A stretch of DNA of 64,000 bases from Odoribacter sp. AF15-53 (GTDB lineage Bacteria > Bacteroidota > Bacteroidia > Bacteroidales > Marinifilaceae), in assembly GCF_003479425.1 (NCBI RefSeq), contig NZ_QUHC01000002.1, forward strand, positions 1 through 64,000, given 5' to 3'. The first letter of the stretch is position 1. Every line of letters begins with the position of its first letter. Positions 18,673 to 27,494 of the stretch are shown here, piece by piece. The notes below the pieces were generated by a model. That model made no database searches. It saw only the letters and a list, made by a program, of their open reading frames with translations, and was not told the DNA's origin. The position numbers and the translations under genes were made by a program.

Positions 18673-19673
18673 TGGACATGAAAAGGAATTTACTTTACGC
18701 GTTAACTATATTAATTTTTGCCACAACGAATATATCTTGTAGTGATGATGATAACGGAGACAACGAGCCTAAGCTCGTTGTCCCCGAAGTTTCTGTTCAA
18801 AACTTAAGCTTGAAAAATACTATTTTACCAGCACAAAAAATTAAATTAAGAGCTAATATCATCAACAAAACACAAGCTGACATCCAGTGGTTTACAAATG
18901 GAGTCGAAATCTCGAAAGACTCTATATACGAATTTTCATCCACAACCGAGTTTTTTTTCAACATCAAGGTCTCTGCCTCCAATATCCTTGGAAAAACATC
19001 TGATAGTTTGAAAATCAAAGTAATAGATGGTTTCAAAATCTCTGACATCAAAAATTGGACAGGCGAGGGGGAAAATCAATCTGTCATGGCAATACAATGG
19101 ATTTCCAGGGACGTGAAAGATTTGTTGAACCCTAAAGATGAGGAGATTTTTTTCTTGGCTTGGGGATATAAATGGAAAAACACCGACGAACGTACAGGGT
19201 ATGACATGATCGAAGCCATCGCAAAAAAAGATCCCCGATTATTTGTCCTTATCATGCCAGACGGAAACCAAGGAATGGTTATTAAAGGATTCGGATATGA
19301 TGGAAACGGAGATGGAAAAATCGAGATAAAAAGCCAAGATTCCGACACAAAGAACGGACTTCACCTGACTGAAACGGATTTCAAGAATGGTATATATCAA
19401 CAAAAAAATGAATACGACAACATTGATGGTTTTGAAATCCTTTCCGAAGGAGATTACTGGATCGGAGGATGGCACGAGGCGTACACGTCTTACTGGTTGG
19501 GATATGGAGAAGCTGTATTAGAAGCGGAAGAATACGAATATTCTAATTTTTACGTCAATAATCGTTTCTTGGAAAACAAAAGTTGGGATGCTTGGACCTT
19601 TTCCCCGATCAATTCGACGGAAACCAACACGACTCCAAGACCAGAATTACTGAAAGCGGCACCCAATAATTAA
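18672..19673 (+). CDS. PKD lipoprotein with Trp/Gly-rich C-terminal domain (operon 2)
   Basis: A 333-residue lipoprotein with Cys23 (NISC) followed by SDDDNGD. An Ig/PKD-like domain (about 35-115, DIQWFTNGVEISKDSIYEFS) is joined to a domain of about 190 residues containing IKNWTGEGENQSVMAIQW, FFLAWGYKW, a calcium-type DGNGDGKIE and GDYWIGGW. I have seen similar WGYxW domains described in secreted proteins of several phyla but cannot name the family. The start ATG overlaps the preceding stop (TAATG), so the two genes are probably translationally coupled; ATG 18678 is an alternative. It is the last gene before a terminator. A role in corrinoid capture is inferred from the operon. Confidence 0.75.
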   Translation: MDMKRNLLYALTILIFATTNISCSDDDNGDNEPKLVVPEVSVQNLSLKNTILPAQKIKLRANIINKTQADIQWFTNGVEISKDSIYEFSSTTEFFFNIKVSASNILGKTSDSLKIKVIDGFKISDIKNWTGEGENQSVMAIQWISRDVKDLLNPKDEEIFFLAWGYKWKNTDERTGYDMIEAIAKKDPRLFVLIMPDGNQGMVIKGFGYDGNGDGKIEIKSQDSDTKNGLHLTETDFKNGIYQQKNEYDNIDGFEILSEGDYWIGGWHEAYTSYWLGYGEAVLEAEEYEYSNFYVNNRFLENKSWDAWTFSPINSTETNTTPRPELLKAAPNN

Positions 19674-19783
19674 AAAAGTAGCCATCAAGTTTCTATACAC
19701 GAACAAATAATAGATACTGATAGAAACTATGGATTATAGAATTTTACCAGCAAAAAGTTTGACACTACAAACGCCAGCAATTA

Positions 19784-19822
19784 AAGGTGTGCCTGAAATA
19801 CTCGACACACCTTCTTTCTTTG
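19784..19822 (+). terminator. Terminator of the rightward cobalamin operon
   Basis: AAGGTGTG (19784-19791) pairs with CACACCTT (19806-19813), followed by CTTTCTTTGTTT. Confidence 0.7.
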
Positions 19823-19880
19823 TTTATCTGTAACAAAAAATATCTTTACACCGGAGGAGATTAATTTTCAGCCATATTGA

Positions 19881-19920
19881 AAAAAAGCAGACCGATCGAA
19901 AAGATTTTCAATCGGTCTGT
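19881..19920 (-). terminator. Terminator of the fimbrial operon
   Basis: On the minus strand CAGACCGAT (19919-19911) pairs with ATCGGTCTG (19896-19888) and is followed by CTTTTTT. It lies 46 bases past the last fimbrial gene. Confidence 0.8.
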
Positions 19921-19965
19921 GGAAAAACATATCTTGCTTTTTAAAACCTCATTTCCCTTTAAACA

Positions 19966-22230
19966 TTAATTTACCTTCTTCACCGCAATTAGTCTAAAAC
20001 GTAATGATTTATCCCGATCAGCCATTTGATCTGACGGGTAAACATCCGTATCCTTCAAACTATCTAACCCTCGACCGAACTGGTAAGTATAAGCTCTCTT
20101 GTCTCCACCATCCAATTTAGAAATTGTTGTTACAGCATCAGATGTCCAATATTGAAAGAAATCATAAATCGGGTGTTCATCCAATTTTCCTTCCTTCGAG
20201 GCTTTCTCTATTATCTGCCATCCGGCAATGGAAGGAAGGGTCCAATACCAGTCTGTATAACTTGGAGCTGCATCCAGATCAGGGAACTCAGTAGTACTCA
20301 TCAATTGCTCCGGGGTCAAACTTGGAGCCATTGAAGGATTACCATAAAACATCATGGAATAAACCATGGCACTCCCTCCATTATTCGTTCCAAAAGGCAG
20401 ATATCTTTGAGCCATTTGCCAATGCTGATGGCCATCCGGATCATTCTTATCTATCAGATGAAAAGCATTACGATATCCATCGCTATGATTAAAATCCAAC
20501 ACCTCACCCTTGAATCCCCATGGCATTGCTTCCCGATCTATTTTATCAATTAACACATTCACGGGAGAATGCCCGAATATCTCCTCGATATATTCACCAC
20601 TAGCAGTATATTGAATAGGTGCGTACTGTGTCACCGTTATCGTTTTGGTGTCTATCACGGTCCCGTTTTTCTTAATAGTCAAGGTCACCTCACAGGTTCT
20701 ATCCTGGAAAATATATGTATCTGGTACTAAAGGTTGCGCATATAGCCACAACTTACCATCATAAAGATCATTACCCGATACGGTTCCTGCAACAGATTGC
20801 CACTGAGGACTTCCATAACTCCTACCATATATCCACAAAAAGGGAGTATCACCTTCGCGCCCACTAATACTCCACTCCACGTCATCTCCTGCCGCAACTT
20901 CTATCGGAAAATATTCACCACTGGCATTTAGATTGACATCACCCGTGACAAAAGAAGCCATTCCTAAATCACTCACGACACGCCAACTTATAGCATCCGG
21001 ATTCGTCTCCAAAGCCCCATCTTTAATTTCACCCCCCTCTGTTACAGCGTCTCCCGTTAAAGTTAGAGTTATCTGATAATACGTGTTGCGCACGACATTG
21101 AAATCAAATCTCTCTTTATTCCTGTCATCCCCGATAAAAAAACGGAAATTAACCTTACCGGTAAAAGCCACGCTGCCATCATCATTCAAACGCAAGTAAT
21201 TAGCCGCAACATTCAAATAGGAACAAGTTGCAGTCGCCCGTGTAATCCCTTCTAAATCTTTTTGCCCTACCCCGTCCGGACGTTTATATCTTTCATCATC
21301 CTTCACGGCTCCAAATTCCACACCGTGAAGATTCTCAAAAAGGAATAAAGGAGCCACATGATCATCACCATAATTACCCTCAATATAATGGTCCCCAGTC
21401 TCTTCCCATAGATTTGAGAAAGTTGCTCCCTGATTCTGTATCGTTGTCGCATTTGCCACCGATCCCCAATCAAGTTGCGCCCCTTCTTTAAACTCTCCCC
21501 GAGCCACGATATCCACCTCCGTACCATTATTGTTCGCCCCGATGAAACAAGCCGAGGGAACCTGATGCAAACTTATACCTGTCGGTGTAATAATTACATT
21601 ATCTCTTAATCCACGTCCATCAATAGCTACCGTTATCATAGCTACCGTACGTTCAAGCTTTGCGGTCAGAGTTTTTCCCGCCTCTTCGGATTCCGAGTGT
21701 GTATGCTCCTCTCCTTCATCATCTGCTTTAGCAAACATCATACACCCACTGGGAATTCCCGGTAACGACGGGCTGGATTCCTGTTTTAGAGTTTTCAACT
21801 CCCGAACATTATCAATCCCGGTAATTTCTCGACCATAATTAGCAACAATATAAATCACTTTCGAATCTAATCCCATCTGCGTGGTGTAATCTTTCGAGAA
21901 ATGAATCATAATCTGGTCATCCCCGAACCTCACGTCCGGGTCCCCTTCTTGAGTTCCGGTAAAATAAAAAGCTTCAAGAATCGCGTCATCACCTTCTCCA
22001 TTCGCAATAATCACGTTAATATCCCTGATCTTATCAAAGTCCGTTGCACCCGCACGGCTCACCTGGTTTGACATCATGGGTTCCGGTAGTACAACCCGTA
22101 AAAACACACTTCCTTTATCGGGCGAAATCGTATCTAACACGTCCTGTTGACAAGCTCCCAGTAACAGAATTCCTACCAGAATCATGGAATATACTGTCTT
22201 TTGCATTTTTTGTAAAAATAACGAACTCAT
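19966..22230 (-). CDS. Large fimbrial (tip/accessory) lipoprotein
   Basis: A 754-residue lipoprotein (lipobox LLGAC, Cys27 from this start; ATG at 22206 is also possible). The N-terminal half resembles the fimbrillin/Mfa fold and DUF4906-type accessory subunits, with an NVIIANGEGDD region and the subdomain phrase KLERTVAMITVAIDGRGLRD. Then come an Ig-like segment (about 420-530, ending TKTITVTQYA) and a C-terminal domain of about 200 residues with LPSIAGWQIIEKA and DKSLRFRLIAVKK. It is the last gene of the fimbrial operon, 10 bases after the Mfa2-like gene. Tip adhesins of this type are usually larger than the main subunit. The exact role is inferred from size and position. Confidence 0.75.
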   Translation of the reverse strand: MSSLFLQKMQKTVYSMILVGILLLGACQQDVLDTISPDKGSVFLRVVLPEPMMSNQVSRAGATDFDKIRDINVIIANGEGDDAILEAFYFTGTQEGDPDVRFGDDQIMIHFSKDYTTQMGLDSKVIYIVANYGREITGIDNVRELKTLKQESSPSLPGIPSGCMMFAKADDEGEEHTHSESEEAGKTLTAKLERTVAMITVAIDGRGLRDNVIITPTGISLHQVPSACFIGANNNGTEVDIVARGEFKEGAQLDWGSVANATTIQNQGATFSNLWEETGDHYIEGNYGDDHVAPLFLFENLHGVEFGAVKDDERYKRPDGVGQKDLEGITRATATCSYLNVAANYLRLNDDGSVAFTGKVNFRFFIGDDRNKERFDFNVVRNTYYQITLTLTGDAVTEGGEIKDGALETNPDAISWRVVSDLGMASFVTGDVNLNASGEYFPIEVAAGDDVEWSISGREGDTPFLWIYGRSYGSPQWQSVAGTVSGNDLYDGKLWLYAQPLVPDTYIFQDRTCEVTLTIKKNGTVIDTKTITVTQYAPIQYTASGEYIEEIFGHSPVNVLIDKIDREAMPWGFKGEVLDFNHSDGYRNAFHLIDKNDPDGHQHWQMAQRYLPFGTNNGGSAMVYSMMFYGNPSMAPSLTPEQLMSTTEFPDLDAAPSYTDWYWTLPSIAGWQIIEKASKEGKLDEHPIYDFFQYWTSDAVTTISKLDGGDKRAYTYQFGRGLDSLKDTDVYPSDQMADRDKSLRFRLIAVKKVN

Positions 22231-22240
22231 ACACTACGAT

Positions 22241-23113
22241 TTAAAATTCCGGTTTAACTTGTTCAATATACCACTCCGGCACGCTCACTTCAATACCAAC
22301 TGATTTGAATTCAATCCGGATAGGAATCAGTACTTCATTTTTTACCACGTCAATGACAGGATTGGCTGTTAAAAATTCAGCTAAATTTATTTTGGCCAAA
22401 TCGTTCCCATTGACGTCTCGCACGCATACGTCAACCGCTTCATGATTCGTGTGACGCATTATATTGGTGTAGGCATTCAACTGCCCTTCATCATATTCAG
22501 ATTTGAGTACGTAAGTCGTCGGTTCTCCTCCCGCCCGGTTCTCGAAATTCGTGTAGGGCGAAAGACCACACAACTCTATTGTCGGTCGTATTCCACCTCC
22601 GGGAACCCCGACTACTTCCACAGACACCTTATAGTGGGAACTCGTGAAAACAAGCGTCTGATTTTGATCTTCTTCCGTCACGATTAATTCCAGGGAAGCA
22701 TAATAAAGAGAATCATTACCGGAGATCGTCTCCTTTTTAAAATATTCCGGTGCGGCGCAATACATCTTGTCACAATCACCGCAAGCCAAATCATTCACCT
22801 GACACTTCATCAGGTTACCGAAACAGATTACACGATAGATCGCCGGGGACAATTCCGGCACTATCACCAAACGCCGGGCAATCTCTTCTTTGGTTAGTTC
22901 TTTCGTGGTTACAAGTTGTTCATTCTGGTCAAAAACATACATGACAACATTCTCGATCTTTTCATTAAAAATCTCGGTAGTTCCATCACCCTTGTAGCTT
23001 AATGTCAAGACATTCCGACTAAATACCTCACAGTCGCTCAAGTCTTCCTCTATACAACCGCCCAACATTTCTACCGTCAACATGATGAATAAGACATATT
23101 TCATTATTTTCAT
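22241..23113 (-). CDS. FimB/Mfa2-family fimbrial subunit
   Basis: A lipoprotein of about 290 residues, taking ATG 23113 as start because it gives a normal signal peptide (MLGGC, Cys20); an upstream in-frame ATG at 23173 would add 20 unlikely residues. The mature protein has the FimB/Mfa2 pattern: LTLSYKGDGTTEIF, ENVVMYVFDQNEQLV, a Cys-rich turn (CQVNDLACGDCDKMYC) and a C-terminal IEVSVPEW. Members anchor fimbriae in the outer membrane and set their length. It follows the major subunit in the operon. Confidence 0.85.
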   Translation of the reverse strand: MKIMKYVLFIMLTVEMLGGCIEEDLSDCEVFSRNVLTLSYKGDGTTEIFNEKIENVVMYVFDQNEQLVTTKELTKEEIARRLVIVPELSPAIYRVICFGNLMKCQVNDLACGDCDKMYCAAPEYFKKETISGNDSLYYASLELIVTEEDQNQTLVFTSSHYKVSVEVVGVPGGGIRPTIELCGLSPYTNFENRAGGEPTTYVLKSEYDEGQLNAYTNIMRHTNHEAVDVCVRDVNGNDLAKINLAEFLTANPVIDVVKNEVLIPIRIEFKSVGIEVSVPEWYIEQVKPEF

Positions 23114-23196
23114 ATCTGTATGTTTTACTGGGTAAAGAGGACGGGAGGTGTTCAGGCTCCCGCCTCCAAACAATAATTATAAAAGATAATTCAAAC

Positions 23197-24324
23197 CTAG
23201 TTAAAACTTGGAGTTACCGGAATTACCGTCCAAGGCTTCACGGTCACGCTCACCTCAATACATTTTTCCGGTTGATAGAAGTCGCTATCCTTGAATGCAA
23301 AACTTACCACATAGACGTTTCCGGCCACGAAAAGTTGCCCGAAACCTTTCGTGGCAAGATAAAGCGGTTTGGTCCCGTCTCCATCGACTTTTAGAACCAT
23401 TTGTTCCATGTTGTCTGCAAGAATTCCACTTTGCGGGAACACGTGATACACGTAAGGACGATTCACAACGTGAGGAGTTTGATCGTCAACAAGCTCGAAT
23501 TCTGGATTCGCCGGTGTCAATTGAATCGGTTGCGTGTTTTCCAGCAACAAATCATTATGCCATCCGGCAGCTACCGTTTCCAAAAAACCCATGGCCGTCT
23601 GGTTGTTAATTTCTGTATTTTCCAAACCTCCATACGTGAAATTATCACCTTTTATCGTACACGTCTTGTTATAATTATTCAGAGCAACCTTAATTAAATC
23701 CAATGTATTATACAAGGGGGTTCCCTCTGTAAAGTCGCAACTAAAATTGTGAATTTCGACACGAGCAACCAGAGGCGCGATCTCCACACTAGCTGTATAG
23801 AAATTCCCATGATTAGGATCCTGTTCATCTACGATTGCTTCCGTTAATCCGCTGGTTCCGAAAAGAACAAGATTTCTCAAGTTATCATCCTGCTGATTCT
23901 CGATATCCAATGTTGCAGTAACCTCACTTAAATCTGCTTTACCAGACTCCAATGCATCCAACGAGTTCTTGAAAGTTTCGTCAATATTACCGATAATAAC
24001 TACTTTATTCACGGCAGCATCCAAAAAATGGAACAATTTTTCTCCGGTAAGGTCCGAATCAACATAATGATTAATAGCCGCTCCATCTTTATCTTTTCCC
24101 TTATACACTTTTGTCCCGTCCGTGAATAACACGTAAAAATTATTCAGGTCGGCAGTAGAACCATTACCCACGGCTTGTCCAACAGACCTTGCAGTTTGCA
24201 GGTTTGTTAAATTGATCGAAACACTTTTTGGGGCTTTATCCATATTTTCCACCCCGTCGTTTTTATCGCAGGCAACGACTCCTAGAGCCACCAATGCGAC
24301 CATCATTAATTTGTTTAACTTCAT
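23197..24324 (-). CDS. Major fimbrial subunit, Mfa1/FimA-type fimbrillin
   Basis: A 375-residue lipoprotein precursor with lipobox GVVAC (Cys19). The sequence has fimbrillin features: ADLNNFYVLFTDGTKVY, KVVIIGNIDETF, ASVEIAPLVARVEIHNF before a probable strand-exchange region, and a C-terminal GNVYVVSFAFKD then VSVTVKPWTVIPVTP. Precursors of this family are cleaved by an Arg/Lys-specific protease after export, and an Arg near residue 46 (LQTARSVG) is a possible site. It lies between the DUF3868/OmpA gene and the Mfa2-like gene, as in known fim/mfa clusters. Confidence 0.87.
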   Translation of the reverse strand: MKLNKLMMVALVALGVVACDKNDGVENMDKAPKSVSINLTNLQTARSVGQAVGNGSTADLNNFYVLFTDGTKVYKGKDKDGAAINHYVDSDLTGEKLFHFLDAAVNKVVIIGNIDETFKNSLDALESGKADLSEVTATLDIENQQDDNLRNLVLFGTSGLTEAIVDEQDPNHGNFYTASVEIAPLVARVEIHNFSCDFTEGTPLYNTLDLIKVALNNYNKTCTIKGDNFTYGGLENTEINNQTAMGFLETVAAGWHNDLLLENTQPIQLTPANPEFELVDDQTPHVVNRPYVYHVFPQSGILADNMEQMVLKVDGDGTKPLYLATKGFGQLFVAGNVYVVSFAFKDSDFYQPEKCIEVSVTVKPWTVIPVTPSFN

Positions 24325-24371
24325 GATTTTAAAATTAAATTCGGATTATCAAAACTATCTATGGTTAACTA

Positions 24372-25649
24372 TTACTTCACCTGATTCAAATTTTTCTCGG
24401 CCTCGACATGCCCCGCTTTCAATGCCTTCTCGAACCACACGACAGCTTCCTCTTCACGTTCCAACATCATCAAACAAACCCCAATAGCATTAAACGCCCG
24501 ATCGTCTCTTTCCCAAGGCTTTAACATCTTCAACGCCTCCCGGTATTTCCCAGAACGAACCAACTCCACGGTAGCGTTAATCGCATTGGCCCCTTTATCT
24601 GTCAGCTCATCGTAAATCAACGAGATATAGCAAGCATTACGTAATTCGGGATAAAAATTCTTCAACATATAGCGATAGGGTTCACCTCCATATAATCTCA
24701 TTAACTGGCTTTTACGCCCCTGTTCCAAAGGCATGTCCAACACGCGTAACACCTCATCACGGTATTTCATATCGGATGCTTCAACCAAATGTCGTAAGCC
24801 TTCCCAGTTCTCGATACCGTTAATCAGGTAAAAATCATCATTACTCAAATCCGGCATTCTTCCCTGAATATATTCTTTCAAACGTTCCGCACGTTTTTGC
24901 CCCAACCGGGTATTCAATGCCAATCCTCCTTCAGGTGATGCAAAACCGCTAATTTCCACACCGCTGAAATGATATTTCTGTTGCTCGCGCAATTTCTCTA
25001 TCGCCGTCATGATCTCATCTAATACCGCTTTGTTCCCGTAACGATCCTCATGTAACTCCGTGCGTGACACGGGGAAAATAATTCTCATCTCCTTCTCTCT
25101 GAACGTCCAACGTTTACTTGCCTCTTTCACTTCATATTTAGAAGGTATATCTTCCACACGAGTAATCACAGGTACAGGCGGGATATAAATCGGAGTTTTA
25201 CCCATCACCTCCTGCGTTCCATCATAACAATTACACCCACAACCATCTACCTTACGATCCAACCGTAAAGATGCTACCCGCATCCATTTCTCGTAAGGGA
25301 TCACGGCTCGATAGCTCATTGATTCTCCCCGTAACATCTCGTCATTTCTTAGTTCCCAACGACTCCCGTCAGCAAGAAAACGTTCCTGACGTTCCCGTTT
25401 ATATTTCACCGGACCGTACACGATTATCGGGGACAACCACGCCGTATCCGTACCATTCAAAAGGTAAGGGGTAAGCGTCATCCGGTAACGACTTTTCAAG
25501 TCCGCCTTTGTCGTTTGCACGTCAAAACTTACCTCTACCTCTCTTTTGTTTTTCTTCAAGGTCCCATTCTTCACATTTACCTGACCGATCAACAAGTCGG
25601 GTAAAAGAATTACCAATAAAAGCAATACGATATCTTTCATAATCTTCAT
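24372..25649 (-). CDS. DUF3868 and OmpA-domain envelope protein of the fimbrial operon
   Basis: A 425-residue secreted protein: signal peptide (about 1-22), DUF3868-like N-terminal beta region (about 23-150), a Cys cluster (CGCNCYDG), then an OmpA-like domain (about 190-320) with EISGFASPEGGLALNTRLGQ, a peptidoglycan-binding pattern. The C-terminal helices (about 345-425) read like one or two TPR-type units. Its ATG overlaps the stop of the DUF3575 gene (ATGA), indicating translational coupling. It has a paralog at 52964. Such proteins accompany fimbrial clusters in Bacteroidales and may link the fimbrial apparatus to peptidoglycan. Confidence 0.85.
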   Translation of the reverse strand: MKIMKDIVLLLLVILLPDLLIGQVNVKNGTLKKNKREVEVSFDVQTTKADLKSRYRMTLTPYLLNGTDTAWLSPIIVYGPVKYKRERQERFLADGSRWELRNDEMLRGESMSYRAVIPYEKWMRVASLRLDRKVDGCGCNCYDGTQEVMGKTPIYIPPVPVITRVEDIPSKYEVKEASKRWTFREKEMRIIFPVSRTELHEDRYGNKAVLDEIMTAIEKLREQQKYHFSGVEISGFASPEGGLALNTRLGQKRAERLKEYIQGRMPDLSNDDFYLINGIENWEGLRHLVEASDMKYRDEVLRVLDMPLEQGRKSQLMRLYGGEPYRYMLKNFYPELRNACYISLIYDELTDKGANAINATVELVRSGKYREALKMLKPWERDDRAFNAIGVCLMMLEREEEAVVWFEKALKAGHVEAEKNLNQVK

Positions 25650-26224
25650 TTTATCAAGTAAACCAAAGTAATTCCGGCCTTTGTCAGGTTAAAACGTCCT
25701 TTTGTGTTACCTCCATGATAATCACCACATTTAACACAATCATAACGATCGTAATCCCAAAAAACATAACCGGCACCGATCGTTGCTTCCAAGTTCAAAC
25801 GTCGTCCCAATATCCACACGTAACCATAAGAAATTCCCCCTAGCACGGCCCATCCCTCGTAACGATTGTTTTTCACGTGACTTGGTAATAACGGTACCCG
25901 AACCCCGCCAATGTTATATTCCGCAAATCCCGCATGGACACCGAAAAAATGTCCTTGAAAACGTTCACATAGCCAGTAACGAAATTCCGGTTGAATCAAG
26001 TAATGTTTCACTTTCTTGTTCCTTTCCTTGTTCAACGTCCAGGGATTATACCCACCGAAAAGCTCTAACGAAGTTTTCTTTCCCAAACCGAATTCAACCC
26101 CAAGGTTAGGAGTTGTTGTCGCCCAGTACAACACGTTTGTCTTCACCGCGACTTTCTGTGCAAAAACACGACCTCCGCCAAACAATAGCAATACCAGCAA
26201 AGACAGCACACACGTTTTCTTCAT
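25646..26224 (-). CDS. DUF3575 outer-membrane protein, first gene of fimbrial operon
   Basis: A 192-residue protein with a signal peptide (about 1-22, ending VFAQ). The DUF3575 motifs are VKTNVLYWATTTPNLGVEFG, KTSLELFGGYNPW, EFRYWLCERFQGHFFGVH and a C-terminal LVYLI. This is a small beta-barrel type protein. It is the first gene of the leftward fimbrial operon and faces the serine recombinase gene across about 390 bases. A close paralog heads the pair at 52357. The family is consistently found with DUF3868/OmpA proteins; its biochemical role is not known to me. Confidence 0.87.
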   Translation of the reverse strand: MKKTCVLSLLVLLLFGGGRVFAQKVAVKTNVLYWATTTPNLGVEFGLGKKTSLELFGGYNPWTLNKERNKKVKHYLIQPEFRYWLCERFQGHFFGVHAGFAEYNIGGVRVPLLPSHVKNNRYEGWAVLGGISYGYVWILGRRLNLEATIGAGYVFWDYDRYDCVKCGDYHGGNTKGRFNLTKAGITLVYLIK

Positions 26225-26274
26225 GTTACCTTCTTTTTAAATTACATATCTATATTATCCTTCTTCTATCCCCC

Positions 26275-26366
26275 AAAAACAGCTTTACACGCCGAAAAAC
26301 TGTTTTTATCAACACATCTCGTTAATATCAAAACGATTAACTACGATTCATGCCGTTTTAATCGTT
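26275..26366. promoter_or_regulatory. Two dyads between fimbrial operon and recombinase
   Basis: Dyad 1: AAAAACAG (26275-26282) and CTGTTTTT (26300-26307). Dyad 2: AACGATTAA (26332-26340) and TTAATCGTT (26358-26366), perfect 9-bp arms around 17 bases; a related AACGATTTAA occurs at 26509-26518. Dyad 2 has a spacing compatible with a regulator or serine recombinase dimer site. No exact CAAAnnTA -7 box for the leftward operon is visible in this region. Confidence 0.45.
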
Positions 26367-26464
26367 CGTTTAAAACCACAAGCCAAAAGAGGTTAACAAA
26401 AGAGTACACCAAATGATTACCATTCAACCAGTTTTAAATGAATATCACTTTTTTACAAAAATAT

Positions 26465-26495
26465 TTTGCATATTATTACATAATCACTACATTTG
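26465..26495 (+). promoter_or_regulatory. Promoter of the serine recombinase gene
   Basis: TTTG (26465-26468), 19 bases, TACATTTG (26488-26495): an exact Bacteroidetes promoter. A second -7-like box, TACTTTTG (26578-26585), lies nearer the start codon but has a 24-base spacing to TTTG at 26550. Confidence 0.7.
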
Positions 26496-26611
26496 TATCA
26501 GAAAACCAACGATTTAACCAACAATAAAAGCTGAAATTTATTTGTGTAATTTGTATAAAGCATAAGCTAAATAGTTATACTTTTGGCAGCCATTTTTAAT
26601 AACAAATTATC

Positions 26612-27262
26612 ATGATTATAGCTTACCTGAGAGTCAGTACAGAAAAACAAAACTTATCAAATCAACGATCTGAAATAGAACGTTTTGCTCTTCAAAAAGG
26701 CATCTCGATCGACCGTTGGATAATGGAAATTGCCAGTGGAAAAAAGGCGGGCAAAGAACGTCAACTGGGACATCTTCTTAGAAGATTAAAAAAAGGAGAC
26801 ACGCTGATTATCACAGAAATATCCCGTTTAAGCCGAACATTGACGGACATCATGAGTATTATGGGAAAATGTCTAGAAAAAGGTATTTCGCTCTACAGCG
26901 TGAAAGACGGGTACACGTTTGACGATTCGATCAACAGTAAAGTACTTTGCTTCGCCTTTGGTCTCGTGGCTGAAATCGAACGTAACTTAATTTCCATGCG
27001 CACAAAAGAAGCTCTAGCCTTAAGACGCTCGGAAGGAATAGTCCTCGGTCGCAAGAAAGGAAGTTACACGAAATTTCAAATACTCATAGACAATCGTAAT
27101 TCAGTTATCAACATGCTAAAAGAGGGAAAAACGATCACGTATATCTGTCAACACTATAATCTCTCCCGTGATACATTCGAAAAATTCAAAAAGAAATACC
27201 CGACAGTAGCCACCATTCTGAAAGCAAAAGACAGGAAGAAACGAAAAAAAACACTTGATTGA
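26612..27262 (+). CDS. Serine recombinase (resolvase/invertase family)
   Basis: A 216-residue small serine recombinase. The catalytic domain (about 1-140) starts YLRVSTEKQN with the nucleophile at Ser9, followed by LIITEISRLSRT and the conserved arginine region EIERNLISMRTKEALALRR. The long E helix leads to a C-terminal helix-turn-helix (about 160-200, TITYICQHYNLSRDTFEKFK). The length is slightly above the usual 180-200 because of a basic tail. It is divergent from the fimbrial operon. In Bacteroides, enzymes of this type (Mpi-like) invert promoters of surface structures. Here it could switch the fimbriae or act elsewhere; no complete invertible segment is seen nearby. Confidence 0.88.
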   Translation: MIIAYLRVSTEKQNLSNQRSEIERFALQKGISIDRWIMEIASGKKAGKERQLGHLLRRLKKGDTLIITEISRLSRTLTDIMSIMGKCLEKGISLYSVKDGYTFDDSINSKVLCFAFGLVAEIERNLISMRTKEALALRRSEGIVLGRKKGSYTKFQILIDNRNSVINMLKEGKTITYICQHYNLSRDTFEKFKKKYPTVATILKAKDRKKRKKTLD

Positions 27263-27276
27263 CACCTCAATTTAAC

Positions 27277-27322
27277 AATTTGGAAACGAGAACCTCATTA
27301 AAATCTCGTTTCCAAATTCTTT
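27277..27322 (+). terminator. Terminator of the serine recombinase gene
   Basis: A perfect 15-bp stem, AATTTGGAAACGAGA (27277-27291) with TCTCGTTTCCAAATT (27304-27318), followed by CTTTAT. Confidence 0.75.
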
Positions 27323-27494
27323 ATCATGATAAAGAAAAGCGACAGTCTCACCAACATTCGATTCGCCGGTTAAGTAGAATCCCTTTCTGAATCATTCGTT
27401 CCATCACACGATATCAAATATACTACCCAAAACTCTCCTTGATAGCCCTCTTTCACACAAGCAATATATAAATATACGAAAATAATTAATACGT

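Noticed and set aside
22241..23173. Longer start at 23173 for the Mfa2-like gene
   Set aside because: The extra 20 residues are not signal-peptide-like; ATG 23113 gives a correct lipoprotein signal ending in LGGC.
26275..26366. Complete invertible promoter flanked by long inverted repeats
   Set aside because: Only short dyads of 8-9 bp are present within the intergenic region and no matching distal copy was found by eye, so an invertible segment is only a hypothesis.
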